Shown: positions 34,593-43,790, numbered from the stretch's first letter. The stretch is 64,000 nucleotides of DNA from Algoriphagus boritolerans DSM 17298 = JCM 18970 (GCF_900108085.1 NZ_FNVR01000009.1:78543-142542), one strand, 5' to 3'. Numbers and translations are program-made. Notes: generated from the sequence alone by a model not told the origin.

Positions 34593-37310
34593 TTACTTGT
34601 ACAATCCATTGAAAAGCATTTTGAAGGTCCCATGAGACTGGCCTCGAAAGGTAATCTCAGGACCAAATGCATACAACTTTCCTTTTCCAATCTGAGCTTC
34701 AAAGGCAGTCACACCATTTTTGAGGTATTGCTGACCCCAAGCCCATCCACTTTTTAATGGCTCTTCGGTTCCAAACCAAGCCAAAGGCTTTACACCCTGT
34801 AAAGCCGCATCGGGAGAAAGCTTAAAGACTGGACTATTATTAAAAAGCACATTTGCTTTCTCACCCATGCCATAATTAGCAGGAGAGGAATTGTCCACGT
34901 ACATTTCTAACACACTTCCGGGAATATAATATTTATCTCCCGTCAATAACTTTTCTTTACCATCAGCAATCTCTACTAAGGCATTTGAAACAGGAAGATC
35001 TAGGTGATAAGCAAGCGATGTGGCTGCTCCGACAGTAATTACTTGGCCCCCATTTTCTAAAAAGGATTTCAGTTGAGGGACGGATTTGTCCATAGACAGT
35101 CTGCCAATCATGTGATGAAATTCAGCAGGAATCTCCTCTTTTTTTGGCTGGCTACCGCTGCCATATCCACCGGATGCGCCCGGTATTCCTGGGCCAATAA
35201 ATAAAATCACATCGTATTTTTCATTCAGATCCCCTCCATCTATCTCTTGAGGGAATATTTGCTGGTAGTCAAAATGATACTGCTCCATCATCCATCTCAC
35301 CCAGCCGGATGGCATCGAACCTCCATAGTAATCGTAAAGAGCAATTCGAGAAGGCTTAACTTCCTTAGATCCAGCTGGTATACCTTTTCTTACCACGGCT
35401 TTGATACCGTAGCTTTTTGTGATCGTCTCCAATTCTTTTTTACCAGAGGCGGGAACATAAAAAGATCCCGAAGGAAGTCTATTGCTAAGCTCATTAGTTC
35501 GATAGACTTTTACTTTCGCTTTAAGCAAATCATTAACTGCCATATAGGAATCATTTACCCGAGCATCGAGTAGATATCCTGAAGCATTTGGTAGAGTCGT
35601 TGGTTCTGGTGAAAGCAACTGTCCATAAGCGACTCTTTCAAATGGTCCGTCAAACCCTTCCATAATTCGATCCACGGCAACGCCCATCTGCAACGCGAGC
35701 GTCCAGCCAGCTGCGTCATACGGCCGAATTGGAGGACCTCCTGGATAAAGGAAGTCATTTGGATGATCCTGGGGTTCAAACATATCCAAAACGTGTGGTC
35801 TGAAAGCCTGGGCAGTCTTGACGACATAAGATCCCTTTGGATAATTTTTTCCTGCTACAGAAAAATCTGCTGTTGCCTTGTGAACCGAAATACCGGATTT
35901 GATCAAGGCATTCAAAAACTTAATCGCGGTCGAGAAGTCCGGCTGATCCGCAGAAAGAATATAGCCACGTGGGTCTCTTTTCGTGGGGTCTTTATAGACA
36001 GAATCATAAAACTGAATAGGCAAACCTGATCGATTGCCAAAATATGCTTCTTCAGCGTCATCGTCAGCCTTTTTCCTCTGCGAGGCATCAAATGTATCCT
36101 GAATCGCCTGCGAGTTTTTTGGATATCGGGTCCAGGTATCGGTATTTCCCCGATCAATGGATTTTTTACCCATCAAATAAAAGTTATACAAAAGCTCATC
36201 TCCATGTCTTACGGCGTGATTCAGAATTGCATAATTGAGTGAGACAGAATAATCGATTGATCTTCGAAATGGCCAAGGACCAGGAGTCACAGGATAGGGC
36301 GTACCATTATTGGGAATTAATCGATCCGGAACCAATGGAATCGAATAGGGAGAAGGGCTACCAACGATTTCGGTCAAAATCCCGATCATGTTGTGATAAT
36401 ATGGGGTTGTTCTCAAGCCACCGTTCCACCAAGTGGAGAATACTGAACCATCCAGACGGGTATAACCTGGCTTATCCTCCACATGCAGCCGGTTAATCAT
36501 AGCAGCACCCACAGCATCCAGACTTGTAATAATCAATGGATCAAATACATGATTAAAAGGATCACGGTACGGAGGCCCAGCCACGACGGTTCCCGCAGGA
36601 CCGGACTGATGATGATTGTAAATGATCTGTGGAAGCCATTCCACATATTGTTGCAGCGAAATATTGGTCGACTCAGACATATTGTTCATGTAAAAGTCAC
36701 GGTTGTTATCATGACCTACATATTTCTGATAAAGCACAGGGATGTTTTGTGCTCTTTTTGTCTTGTCTTCATTTCTCATGTACCAATCCGACATGATTTC
36801 CATTCCATCAGGATTGGCATGTACCAAAAGAATGATGACCTCATCCAAAATTTTCAGAGTTTCTTCATCATTTCTCGATGCCAATTGATAAAGTGTTTCG
36901 ATCAGTTGTTGAGCACCCACTACCTCATTCGCGTGCAAGCCTCCATCGATCCAAACTACCGGTTTACCTTCCTTAGAAAGGGCACGAGCCTCAGCTTCGG
37001 TGATTTCCGCACGACCCAGTTTCTGGGATATTTCCTTGTATCGATCGATTTGGTTAAAATTTTGGGGAGCGGTGATAATCATCATAGGCTGGGATCTGCC
37101 AAATTCAGTTTTCCCGATTTCGACGAGTTTCACGCGGTCACTGGCCTCATCCACTTTTTTGAAATAAGCTTCAGCTTGACTGAAATTCGCCAGCATGTAT
37201 TCATCTCCGATATCAAATCCGAAATGGGATTGGGGAGAGGGAACAGTTTGGGCTTTCGCCAAGAAGGGAAAGGTCCCAATGAATAGGAATAGAAATAAAA
37301 TTTGTTTCAT
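34593..37310 (-). CDS. Secreted M14 family zinc carboxypeptidase
   Basis: 905 residues. The signal peptide MKQILFLFLFIGTFPFLAKA ends near residue 20. The M14 zinc motif is in GGLHANEVVG (H126, E129), the substrate-binding region has HANPDGMEI, and HHQSGPAG carries a likely third zinc His. The catalytic domain spans about 40-400; the C-terminal half contains a ThuA/DJ-1-like Rossmann stretch (KYDVILFIGPGIPGASG, GGQVITVGAAT) ending in a beta domain. It probably degrades peptides in the periplasm or outside the cell. It is transcribed alone. Confidence 0.9.
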   Translation of the reverse strand: MKQILFLFLFIGTFPFLAKAQTVPSPQSHFGFDIGDEYMLANFSQAEAYFKKVDEASDRVKLVEIGKTEFGRSQPMMIITAPQNFNQIDRYKEISQKLGRAEITEAEARALSKEGKPVVWIDGGLHANEVVGAQQLIETLYQLASRNDEETLKILDEVIILLVHANPDGMEIMSDWYMRNEDKTKRAQNIPVLYQKYVGHDNNRDFYMNNMSESTNISLQQYVEWLPQIIYNHHQSGPAGTVVAGPPYRDPFNHVFDPLIITSLDAVGAAMINRLHVEDKPGYTRLDGSVFSTWWNGGLRTTPYYHNMIGILTEIVGSPSPYSIPLVPDRLIPNNGTPYPVTPGPWPFRRSIDYSVSLNYAILNHAVRHGDELLYNFYLMGKKSIDRGNTDTWTRYPKNSQAIQDTFDASQRKKADDDAEEAYFGNRSGLPIQFYDSVYKDPTKRDPRGYILSADQPDFSTAIKFLNALIKSGISVHKATADFSVAGKNYPKGSYVVKTAQAFRPHVLDMFEPQDHPNDFLYPGGPPIRPYDAAGWTLALQMGVAVDRIMEGFDGPFERVAYGQLLSPEPTTLPNASGYLLDARVNDSYMAVNDLLKAKVKVYRTNELSNRLPSGSFYVPASGKKELETITKSYGIKAVVRKGIPAGSKEVKPSRIALYDYYGGSMPSGWVRWMMEQYHFDYQQIFPQEIDGGDLNEKYDVILFIGPGIPGASGGYGSGSQPKKEEIPAEFHHMIGRLSMDKSVPQLKSFLENGGQVITVGAATSLAYHLDLPVSNALVEIADGKEKLLTGDKYYIPGSVLEMYVDNSSPANYGMGEKANVLFNNSPVFKLSPDAALQGVKPLAWFGTEEPLKSGWAWGQQYLKNGVTAFEAQIGKGKLYAFGPEITFRGQSHGTFKMLFNGLYK

Positions 37311-37521
37311 AAAGTCGGGGTTAAAACGAGCTTTTGGTAAAAATAATCTTTAACCCAAGTATTCAGACCATAATTGAATCCTTAAGGAAAAAAATTACAG
37401 GATCGGTCAAGTTTTGGAGATTAGTTGATCTGTGTTTTTAAAATAAAAGAAGTCTCGTGGGATTTTTTTCATTATTGCTTTGATCCAAAGGTTTGATTTT
37501 AGCCTGTCCGTCAAAAATCCT

Positions 37522-37529
37522 TACTTTTG
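37522..37529 (+). promoter_or_regulatory. prs -7 element
   Basis: TACTTTTG fits TAnnTTTG, 40 bp before the prs ATG. At the expected upstream spacing there is TTTTA, not TTTG, so the -33 box is imperfect. Confidence 0.45.
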
Positions 37530-37569
37530 TCATTAATTCCTTTCTTTTAGCTCCAAAAAAAAATCCACC

Positions 37570-38496
37570 ATGTCCGAGGTCAAAATCTTTGCAGGTACTA
37601 ACAGTCTTCGATTGGCAGAAAAAATTGCCAAGAATTATGGAAAAAAATTAGGCGATCTGACGATGTCTAAATTCAGTGACGGAGAAATGTCGCCGAGTTT
37701 CGATGAATCAATCAGAGGTTGCACGGTATTCATCATTCAGAGTACCAACCCTCCAAGTGATAATATTTTGGAGCTCTGCCTGATGATCGATGCCGCCAAG
37801 CGTGCCAGTGCTTACAAGGTTTGCGCAGTTATTCCCTACTTTGGTTATGCCCGCCAAGACCGTAAAGACCGACCCAGAGTTTCGATTGCTGCAAAATTGA
37901 TTGCGAATATGCTGACCTCTGCCGGAGCGGATCGAATCATGGCCTGCGATCTGCATGCCGGTCAAATTCAGGGTTTTTTCGATATTCCCTTGGATCATTT
38001 GAGTGGATCTGCTATTTTTGCACCCTATTTGAGCACGCTCAAGCTTCCGAACATGATTTTCGCAGCTCCTGACGTGGGAGGCGTAGCAAGGGCGAGATCT
38101 TTTGCGAAGCACTTTGAAGTAGAAATGGTCGTCTGTGATAAGCACAGAAAAAGAGCCAACGAGATTGCTTCCATGCAAGTAATCGGTGATGTAGAAGGAA
38201 AAGATGTCATACTTGTTGATGATTTGGTCGACACCGCGGGAACACTGTGTAAGGCTGCTCAAATTATCATGGAAAAAGGTGCCACATCTGTCAGAGCCAT
38301 TGTCACACATGGCGTTCTTTCAGGCAAAGCCTATGAAAACATCGAAAATTCTGTTTTGGAAGAACTGGTCATCACTGATACCATCACACTCAAACAGCAA
38401 TCCTCAAAAATCCGGGTATTGTCGGTAGCGGAATTATTCGCGAAAGCCATTCACGCTGTCATAGGGAACACTTCGATCAGTTCTCTTTTTATTTAA
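37570..38496 (+). CDS. prs: Ribose-phosphate pyrophosphokinase
   Basis: Makes PRPP from ribose 5-phosphate and ATP; PRPP feeds purine, pyrimidine, NAD, His and Trp synthesis, including TrpD in this window. It has 308 residues. The N-terminal KIFAGTNSLRLAEKIA and FSDGEMSP are typical, the ATP-binding region has PYFGYARQDRK, and the PRPP loop is DVILVDDLVDTAGTLCKAA. It is 25 bp upstream of rplY, a common pairing. Confidence 0.97.
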   Translation: MSEVKIFAGTNSLRLAEKIAKNYGKKLGDLTMSKFSDGEMSPSFDESIRGCTVFIIQSTNPPSDNILELCLMIDAAKRASAYKVCAVIPYFGYARQDRKDRPRVSIAAKLIANMLTSAGADRIMACDLHAGQIQGFFDIPLDHLSGSAIFAPYLSTLKLPNMIFAAPDVGGVARARSFAKHFEVEMVVCDKHRKRANEIASMQVIGDVEGKDVILVDDLVDTAGTLCKAAQIIMEKGATSVRAIVTHGVLSGKAYENIENSVLEELVITDTITLKQQSSKIRVLSVAELFAKAIHAVIGNTSISSLFI

Positions 38497-38521
38497 AAAC
38501 CAATTTAAAAAACAAATACTT

Positions 38522-39094
38522 ATGAAAACACTAGAGATTATAGGGTTTAAAAGAGCAAATCTCGACAGTGCCGCTTTGAATGAAATCAGAGAAGCCGGTA
38601 ATGTACCCTGCGTAGTTTACGGACCTGGCATCCCTGAGCAAATTCATTTTTACTCTCCTGCTATCTTATTCCGCGATTTGATTTACACTCCTGAAGTTCA
38701 CTTGGTTGAGCTGAATATCGAAGGAACGATTGTAAAGGCAGTATTGAAGGAAGCACAATTTCATCCGGTCAGTGAAGTATTACTTCATGCTGACTTCATG
38801 GCTTATACAGAGGACAAAGCAATCAAATTTGAGATCCCGGTAAAAGTGACCGGTAGCTCTCCCGGTATCGCCAAAGGTGGTAAGCTGGAATTCAAGACCA
38901 GAAAACTAAAAGTAAAGGGTACCGCTTCAACTTTCCCTGATTTTATCACAGTGGATATTTCAGATCTAGACTTGGGTAAATCTTTCAAAGTAAATGAGCT
39001 GAAGCCTCAAGGTTTTGAAATTCTTACTTCTCCTAATGTATCCATCGTGACTGTGGGAATCCCAAGAGCACTCAGAGGCAAAAAAGGAGAGTAA
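38522..39094 (+). CDS. rplY: 50S ribosomal protein L25 / general stress protein Ctc
   Basis: 190 residues: the long two-domain form. The N-terminal 5S rRNA-binding domain (about 1-95) has the family-typical NVPCVVYGPG and VHLVELNIEG. The C-terminal TL5-like beta domain contains FEIPVKVTGSSPGIAKGG. It is cotranscribed with prs and ended by the hairpin at 39115. Confidence 0.96.
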   Translation: MKTLEIIGFKRANLDSAALNEIREAGNVPCVVYGPGIPEQIHFYSPAILFRDLIYTPEVHLVELNIEGTIVKAVLKEAQFHPVSEVLLHADFMAYTEDKAIKFEIPVKVTGSSPGIAKGGKLEFKTRKLKVKGTASTFPDFITVDISDLDLGKSFKVNELKPQGFEILTSPNVSIVTVGIPRALRGKKGE

Positions 39095-39114
39095 TCCAGC
39101 TAGCTCCAATTATC

Positions 39115-39148
39115 AAATCCTGCTCCAAACCGAGCAGGATTTTTTTAT
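39115..39148 (+). terminator. Terminator after rplY
   Basis: AAATCCTGCTC / GAGCAGGATTT stem with a 6-nt loop, followed by a run of T. Confidence 0.9.
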
Positions 39149-39161
39149 TTTCGAAAATTTC

Positions 39162-39196
39162 TAGACCTGTCAGGTATTGAAAACCTGACAGGTCTA
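39162..39196. repeat. 14-bp-arm intergenic palindrome
   Basis: TAGACCTGTCAGGT (39162-39175) and its exact reverse complement (39183-39196) flank a 7-nt loop ATTGAAA. It sits after the rplY terminator and 25 bp before pth, with no T-run. Each arm contains the inner near-palindrome ACCTGTCAGGT. It looks like a dispersed palindromic repeat, not a terminator. Confidence 0.8.
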
Positions 39197-39221
39197 TATC
39201 CGCTTAAAATTCAAGTTTAAA

Positions 39222-39782
39222 ATGAAATATCTAATCGTTGGATTGGGAAATATCGGCCCGGAATACGAACTCACCCGGCATAACATTGGCTTTTTGACCC
39301 TTGACAGACTTGCCGAAAAAGCAGGTGTGACTTGGAAAAGTGACCGACTGGCTTTTAAAAGTGAAATCAAACATAAAGGAAGAACGCTACACCTCATCAA
39401 GCCTACCACTTACATGAACCTGAGTGGAAAGGCTGTCAATTATTGGATAAAGGAGCTTGGGATTTCCAAAGAAAATATTCTTATCCTTGTCGATGACGTA
39501 GCTATTCCTTTTGGCAAACTTCGGATGAGAGTCAAAGGAAGTGCTGCCGGTCATAATGGGCTTAAAAATATCGAGGAGCTTACCGGTGGGCAGGATTATC
39601 CCAGACTTCGAATGGGAATTGGCAATGATTTTCCAAAAGGCAGACAGGTGGATTATGTCTTGGGAAGATTTACTCAAAGAGAATTTGACGAACTTCCGAT
39701 GATGATGGACAAAGCAATTGAGATGATTTTGAGCTTTTGTACCATCGGTATCGCACAGACTATGACACAGTTTAACGATTGA
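39222..39782 (+). CDS. pth: Peptidyl-tRNA hydrolase
   Basis: Releases tRNA from peptidyl-tRNAs that drop off the ribosome. It has 186 residues. The signature is [22 protein letters not shown] with the catalytic His in TRHNIG, and [13 protein letters not shown] and [29 protein letters not shown] (about 107-135) follow, with the substrate Asn in AGHNGL. It stands between the prs-rplY unit and metZ. Confidence 0.97.
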   Translation: MKYLIVGLGNIGPEYELTRHNIGFLTLDRLAEKAGVTWKSDRLAFKSEIKHKGRTLHLIKPTTYMNLSGKAVNYWIKELGISKENILILVDDVAIPFGKLRMRVKGSAAGHNGLKNIEELTGGQDYPRLRMGIGNDFPKGRQVDYVLGRFTQREFDELPMMMDKAIEMILSFCTIGIAQTMTQFND

Positions 39783-39794
39783 TTATTGAACAGA

Positions 39795-39826
39795 TTTGGA
39801 TTTGATCCAAGCAACCCATTTCTTTG
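39795..39826 (+). promoter_or_regulatory. Probable promoter of the SAM-I riboswitch transcript
   Basis: TTTG (39795-39798), exactly 20 nt, then TTTCTTTG (39819-39826), one mismatch from TAnnTTTG. A start near 39833 would place the aptamer about 11 nt into the RNA, which is consistent. Confidence 0.45.
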
Positions 39827-39843
39827 CATCACTTCAGGAGACT

Positions 39844-39948
39844 GATTTATAAAGAAGAGGCGAGAGAATAGGCTCAATGACCCTCTGGCAACCATCACAA
39901 ACTCGGGTGAAAGGTGCCAAATCCTACCCTCAGCGGGAACTATAAATT
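39844..39948 (+). promoter_or_regulatory. SAM-I (S-box) riboswitch
   Basis: Closing helix P1 is GATTTATA (39844-39851) with TATAAATT (39941-39948). P2 is formed by AGAGG and CCTCT. The conserved core CTCTGGCAACC is followed by AAGGTGCCAAATCCTACC, both S-box hallmarks. It lies in the 5' leader of a methionine-synthesis gene, the expected target, so SAM should repress expression. The expression platform (39949-40045) shows no strong terminator, so control may be at translation initiation. Confidence 0.9.
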
Positions 39949-40045
39949 GGCAACATCAACTGCCTTACTTACTGGTTCGAATACTGTCTTTGGGAAAAAT
40001 CTTTTTCAGTCCTGAACGTCAAAACTGTATTCAAACCACTGCTGT

Positions 40046-41212
40046 ATGAGCCATTTCGAGACTGACGCTATCCGAATCCAAAACCGATCCAACGAGCGGG
40101 AGCACTCCTCCCCGATTTACCTGACTTCCAGTTTTACTTTTGAATCGGCCGAGGAAGCACGAGCGATGTTTGCGGATGAAATCCCCGGTAATATTTATTC
40201 CCGATATGCCAATCCCAATTCTTCTGAGTTGATTGCCAAAGTTTGTGCGGCAGAGGGAACTGAAGATGGCATCGCAACAGCCTCCGGAATGGCCGCCATG
40301 TTTGGAAGTATTGCAGCTTTACTTCAGCAGGGTGATCATATTTTAGCTTCCAGATCTTTGTTTGGTTCCACCCATCAATTGTTGACCCGCGTTTTTCCAA
40401 AATGGGGAATCACTTCGACCTATGGAGATATTTCAGATTACCTCAACTGGGAAAAACTCGTCCAGCCCAACACCAAAATGCTCTTCCTCGAGACACCATC
40501 CAATCCCGGACTGGAAATCATCGACTTGGAATGGGCAGGAAAGTTTGCAGCAGCACACAATTTGATACTTGTAGTGGACAATTGCTTTGCCACACCATAC
40601 TTGCAGCAACCTGCCAAATGGGGTACACACATCGTCACCCATAGTGCAACCAAATACATCGATGGACAAGGGCGAGTCTTGGGGGGCCTTATTTTGGGTA
40701 AGCAGGAATTGATGAAAGAGGTACAGTTTTTTACTCGACATACGGGCCCTTCGATTTCCCCTTTCAACGCTTGGGTCTTAACCAAAAGCCTGGAAACATT
40801 GGCAGTCCGGATGGATCGACACTGCGAAAATGCTTTAAAAATAGCTCAATACTTCGAGGGAAATCCAGAATTGGATGGCGTAAAATATCCTTTTCTGCCC
40901 TCCCACCCACAGCATCATTTGGCAAAAAAACAAATGAAAGCAGGGGGAGGAATCATTACGCTCACGCTTAAAGGTGGATTAGCTCGTGCCCAGCGCTTTA
41001 TCGATCAACTTGAGATGATCTCGATCACGCCAAATCTGGGGGATAGTCGCAGCATTGTCACGCATCCCGCGTCTACGACCCACAGTAAACTTTCAACGGA
41101 AGAAAGAGCTCGTGTGGGTATCAGTGATGGATTAATTAGACTTTCGGTAGGCCTGGAACATCATGAAGATATTCTGAGAGATGTGGAACGAGCCATAGAA
41201 AAGTCGAAGTGA
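40046..41212 (+). CDS. metZ: O-succinylhomoserine (or O-acetylhomoserine) sulfhydrylase, MetZ type
   Basis: PLP enzyme making homocysteine from an activated homoserine and sulfide. It has 388 residues. The PLP lysine is in THSATKYIDGQG (K203), the cofactor Asp in VVDNCFATP (D178), and SSPIYLTSSFTF and GNIYSRYANPN are typical of the Cys/Met metabolism family. The family cannot be split from cystathionine gamma-synthase by motifs alone, but the upstream SAM riboswitch confirms a methionine role. The acyl group used is uncertain. Confidence 0.85.
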   Translation: MSHFETDAIRIQNRSNEREHSSPIYLTSSFTFESAEEARAMFADEIPGNIYSRYANPNSSELIAKVCAAEGTEDGIATASGMAAMFGSIAALLQQGDHILASRSLFGSTHQLLTRVFPKWGITSTYGDISDYLNWEKLVQPNTKMLFLETPSNPGLEIIDLEWAGKFAAAHNLILVVDNCFATPYLQQPAKWGTHIVTHSATKYIDGQGRVLGGLILGKQELMKEVQFFTRHTGPSISPFNAWVLTKSLETLAVRMDRHCENALKIAQYFEGNPELDGVKYPFLPSHPQHHLAKKQMKAGGGIITLTLKGGLARAQRFIDQLEMISITPNLGDSRSIVTHPASTTHSKLSTEERARVGISDGLIRLSVGLEHHEDILRDVERAIEKSK

Positions 41213-41351
41213 ATAGACAGTAAAAAAATATAAATCTTTCAAAGAGGACTATCTTCAAAAGCCATTTCCAAATTCAAATATTAATGATTGTGTATATCCG
41301 CTTTGTTACCAGTAGCCAAATTAAGTAAGGTTTGAAGTTCGATAAACCGTG

Positions 41352-41379
41352 CTGTGAACTGTGGACTGTCGTCTGTGGA
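41352..41379. repeat. Heptad-phased degenerate repeat in the 460-bp gap 41213-41672
   Basis: Four 7-nt blocks on CTGTGGA (CTGTGAA, CTGTGGA, CTGTCGT, CTGTGGA) in exact register. The same gap also holds looser 8-9-nt TCTTAAT repeats (41544-41567) and a 10-bp inverted repeat GATTATCCGC at 41381 and 41427. There is no credible gene in the gap. Confidence 0.6.
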
Positions 41380-41672
41380 CGATTATCCGCCCCCATCCAA
41401 GCTCATTTTGATCTACTGGCAGGATTGCGGATAATCATATTAATGATTGACAAATTTGAAACATTAAGTAAGTTAAGGTCATTAAGAATAAAGTTTCATC
41501 CTCGCCGATAAAAATAAAGCCAAAAATGGCATTATAACCAAGTTCTTAATTTTCTTAATTTCTTAATGTTTTATTAGATCATTGGTTCAGCAATAGTTTT
41601 GATACAAACAACTCTTTTCAAACCTACAAAACCTTAGTGACGATTTGGTCAGACGAATTTAAGTACCGGGAT

Positions 41673-42131
41673 TTACCAAGTCGTATGTTTGAGTTTGGGA
41701 AATGCTCGAATCACGTCACTTAAGCTTAATTGCCCGACCAAATGTCCGTCTTTTAAGACGGGAAACCTTCGGATTTTATGTTCCAAAAATTTCTGTGCTG
41801 CATCAAAAAGTGACATTCCCGGATCCAGTGAAATAACATTGGTACTCATGTATTCTTTTACTTTAGCCGGAAATCTGACCGTATTACTGTACTTACCCTT
41901 AATAATCTCTCCAAGGCAATCTACTTCTGAAATTATACCCACCAACGCTCCAGACTCATCCAACACCGGTGCTCCGGAGATTTTTCGTTTGGCAAGGACT
42001 TCCAGAACCTGATCAATCGTATCCTCTTCCAGAAAAGTGACCAAATTGGTACTCATGTGGTCTTTGACCAGAATCTGCTGAATCGGGGCTTTGGGTTCAA
42101 CCTCTCTGACCCCCTGAAAACTTTTTACCAT
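41673..42131 (-). CDS. Two-CBS-domain protein
   Basis: 152 residues, soluble. Two CBS motifs: VKDHMSTNLVTFLEEDTIDQVLEVLAKRKISGAPVLDE (about 22-59) and VKEYMSTNVISLDPGMSLFDAAQKFLEHKIRRFPVLKD (about 91-128), quoted here as ISGAPVLDE and IRRFPVLKDG. Paired CBS domains bind adenine nucleotides and usually regulate a partner. No enzymatic domain is attached and no partner gene is adjacent, so the target is unknown. Transcribed alone. Confidence 0.92.
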   Translation of the reverse strand: MVKSFQGVREVEPKAPIQQILVKDHMSTNLVTFLEEDTIDQVLEVLAKRKISGAPVLDESGALVGIISEVDCLGEIIKGKYSNTVRFPAKVKEYMSTNVISLDPGMSLFDAAQKFLEHKIRRFPVLKDGHLVGQLSLSDVIRAFPKLKHTTW

Positions 42132-42244
42132 AGCTTAATTATTTCGGGAAGATAATAAGCTACTGATTTTTTAGAGAAAAAGAAATTAAAAAGTGAACAT
42201 AAAATTATTTTCAAACTTTTATTTTGAATATATCAGATATACAA

Positions 42245-43783
42245 TCATTTATTACTCTGGTTTCTCAAAACAACAAATGGCCTCCAATCTGAAGTTGGCT
42301 GTTTGTACAGCTCATCAAAGGCAAAAGTCCCAACTACAATATCGTGATCTCCATCACCATCCAAATCGCCTTTGGTGAGGGTCAACCAATTAAAATCCGG
42401 AGCATTGGCCAAGATAAACGGCTCAAAATCCGATTGCTTTTTCTGTCTGAAATAAATTAAATCCTGGCGGGGAAATTCTTTTCGGCTCGGAAAAAATGCA
42501 ATGACAAACAAGTCCGGCATCCCATCCGCATCAAAATCCCCCACTTCCAATCCACTGGCACCATGAAGGGGATAAAACCAGCTTTCGGTGAACTTCCCTT
42601 TACCCTCATTTTCAAAAATCCGAACTCCATGGTAATACTTCAAAATCTGGGATTGATCCGCGTTGTCTCCGTTCACAAGAATCAAATCCGGTTTGCCATC
42701 TCCTGTCATATCCTCATAACGAAAATCACTCGACCCAAACGCAGGTTGGAATGCCAATAACACCCGCTCTCGAAATTTCCCGTTTCCTTCATTTTCAAAA
42801 AGAATAATGGACTCTTTGGCCTGAGTCATCAAAGCCAAAATATCCAAGTCACCATCTTCATCGAAATCCACCCCAATCGTCCGCCTTGCTCCGGGATCAC
42901 TTTTCAGAATCACTTCTTCAAAACCCGTTGAACCGGAGAGGTAAAGGCTCAATTTGCCAAGATGATTTCCAAAGTGGGCGATTACCTGATCTTCAGTACC
43001 ATCTGCGTTAAAATCCGCGAATTCGACATGTACTGGGCGCATGAGCTTTTCCCGGAGAGGATTTGAAGCCCAGGTCTTATTGAGCGGAGTGTAAGTCTGT
43101 AAAACCCCTATGGAATCGTTGGCAGGATCCATCAAACCCATAGACAGAAGTTCAAAATTCCCGTTGGACCTCCATTTTATTTCCACAGGCGCTACAGGTG
43201 TAGCAATGGAGTCCAATTGCTTAAAACCCTGCTTTGAATCAAGGACAAAAAGCGAACGAAAGCGATGTCCAAGCCATAAATTCCCGGTTTCAGGATGCAC
43301 ACGAACCATCGTGGTAAGACTTGGCCTGATAAATGAAAAGTCTGGGATTTCGAGTTCAAACCCCGGCATTCCACTTTTGGGAGCCACCTTTTCAGCTTGA
43401 GGAAGTGGTGACTCCGGTGCATTATCCAAATAATAGTCCAGGATTTTTGCCCAATTTTCTCGGGTAATGTATTGTGTTTTGGAATAAATCCCAGCCGGCA
43501 CTCCCTCGTCCTCCGGAAGTGCAGTACCAAAATCCTCCTCCAAATACAGCCCCATGCGCTTTCGCATATCCGGCAGCACTTTGGTCTCCCAAGTGATTTT
43601 ATCCATGACATCCGGCTCAGGTTTGACATGGCAAGCGGCACAATAGCCATTTGCCAATTGCTCCCCTGTCAAATCCAAGTCAGACTGAGCCAGTTGTTGC
43701 AAACTCGGCGGTGGCTGCTTTCGCTCTGAAATCGGCCCACAACTCCCACACAACAACCCAACAATCCAGAGATACTTTCGCAT
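42245..43783 (-). CDS. Lipoprotein with c-type heme motif fused to FG-GAP/VCBS propeller
   Basis: 512 residues. The N-terminus MRKYLWIVGLLCGSC is a lipoprotein-type signal with Cys near 15. NGYCAACHVKPEPD (C48, C51, H52) is a CxxCH heme c motif. From about residue 145 the chain is a series of FG-GAP/VCBS blades with calcium-loop-like DxDxDGxxD segments (DFDEDGDLD, DFDADGMPD, DLDGDGDHD). A likely periplasmic or surface electron-transfer or binding protein; function unknown. Third gene of a run with glycosylasparaginase and cutC, 7 bp after cutC. Confidence 0.85.
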   Translation of the reverse strand: MRKYLWIVGLLCGSCGPISERKQPPPSLQQLAQSDLDLTGEQLANGYCAACHVKPEPDVMDKITWETKVLPDMRKRMGLYLEEDFGTALPEDEGVPAGIYSKTQYITRENWAKILDYYLDNAPESPLPQAEKVAPKSGMPGFELEIPDFSFIRPSLTTMVRVHPETGNLWLGHRFRSLFVLDSKQGFKQLDSIATPVAPVEIKWRSNGNFELLSMGLMDPANDSIGVLQTYTPLNKTWASNPLREKLMRPVHVEFADFNADGTEDQVIAHFGNHLGKLSLYLSGSTGFEEVILKSDPGARRTIGVDFDEDGDLDILALMTQAKESIILFENEGNGKFRERVLLAFQPAFGSSDFRYEDMTGDGKPDLILVNGDNADQSQILKYYHGVRIFENEGKGKFTESWFYPLHGASGLEVGDFDADGMPDLFVIAFFPSRKEFPRQDLIYFRQKKQSDFEPFILANAPDFNWLTLTKGDLDGDGDHDIVVGTFAFDELYKQPTSDWRPFVVLRNQSNK

Positions 43784-43790
43784 TTTTTAA

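Noticed and set aside
36483..37286. Long plus-strand frame of 267 codons
   Set aside because: It lies wholly antisense to the signal peptide and catalytic domain of the M14 peptidase, has no recognisable motif and an implausible composition.
39162..39196. Reading the long palindrome as a terminator of rplY or pth
   Set aside because: It has no T-run on either strand, and a proper terminator for rplY lies just upstream at 39115-39148.
39674..39898. Minus-strand frame over the metZ leader
   Set aside because: It overlaps the SAM-I aptamer and the pth 3' end; the RNA structure explains the sequence better.
41381..41436. Inverted repeat GATTATCCGC / GCGGATAATC as an operator or IS end
   Set aside because: The arms are 10 bp and 36 nt apart, with no gene or target duplication attached; chance or decay is as likely.
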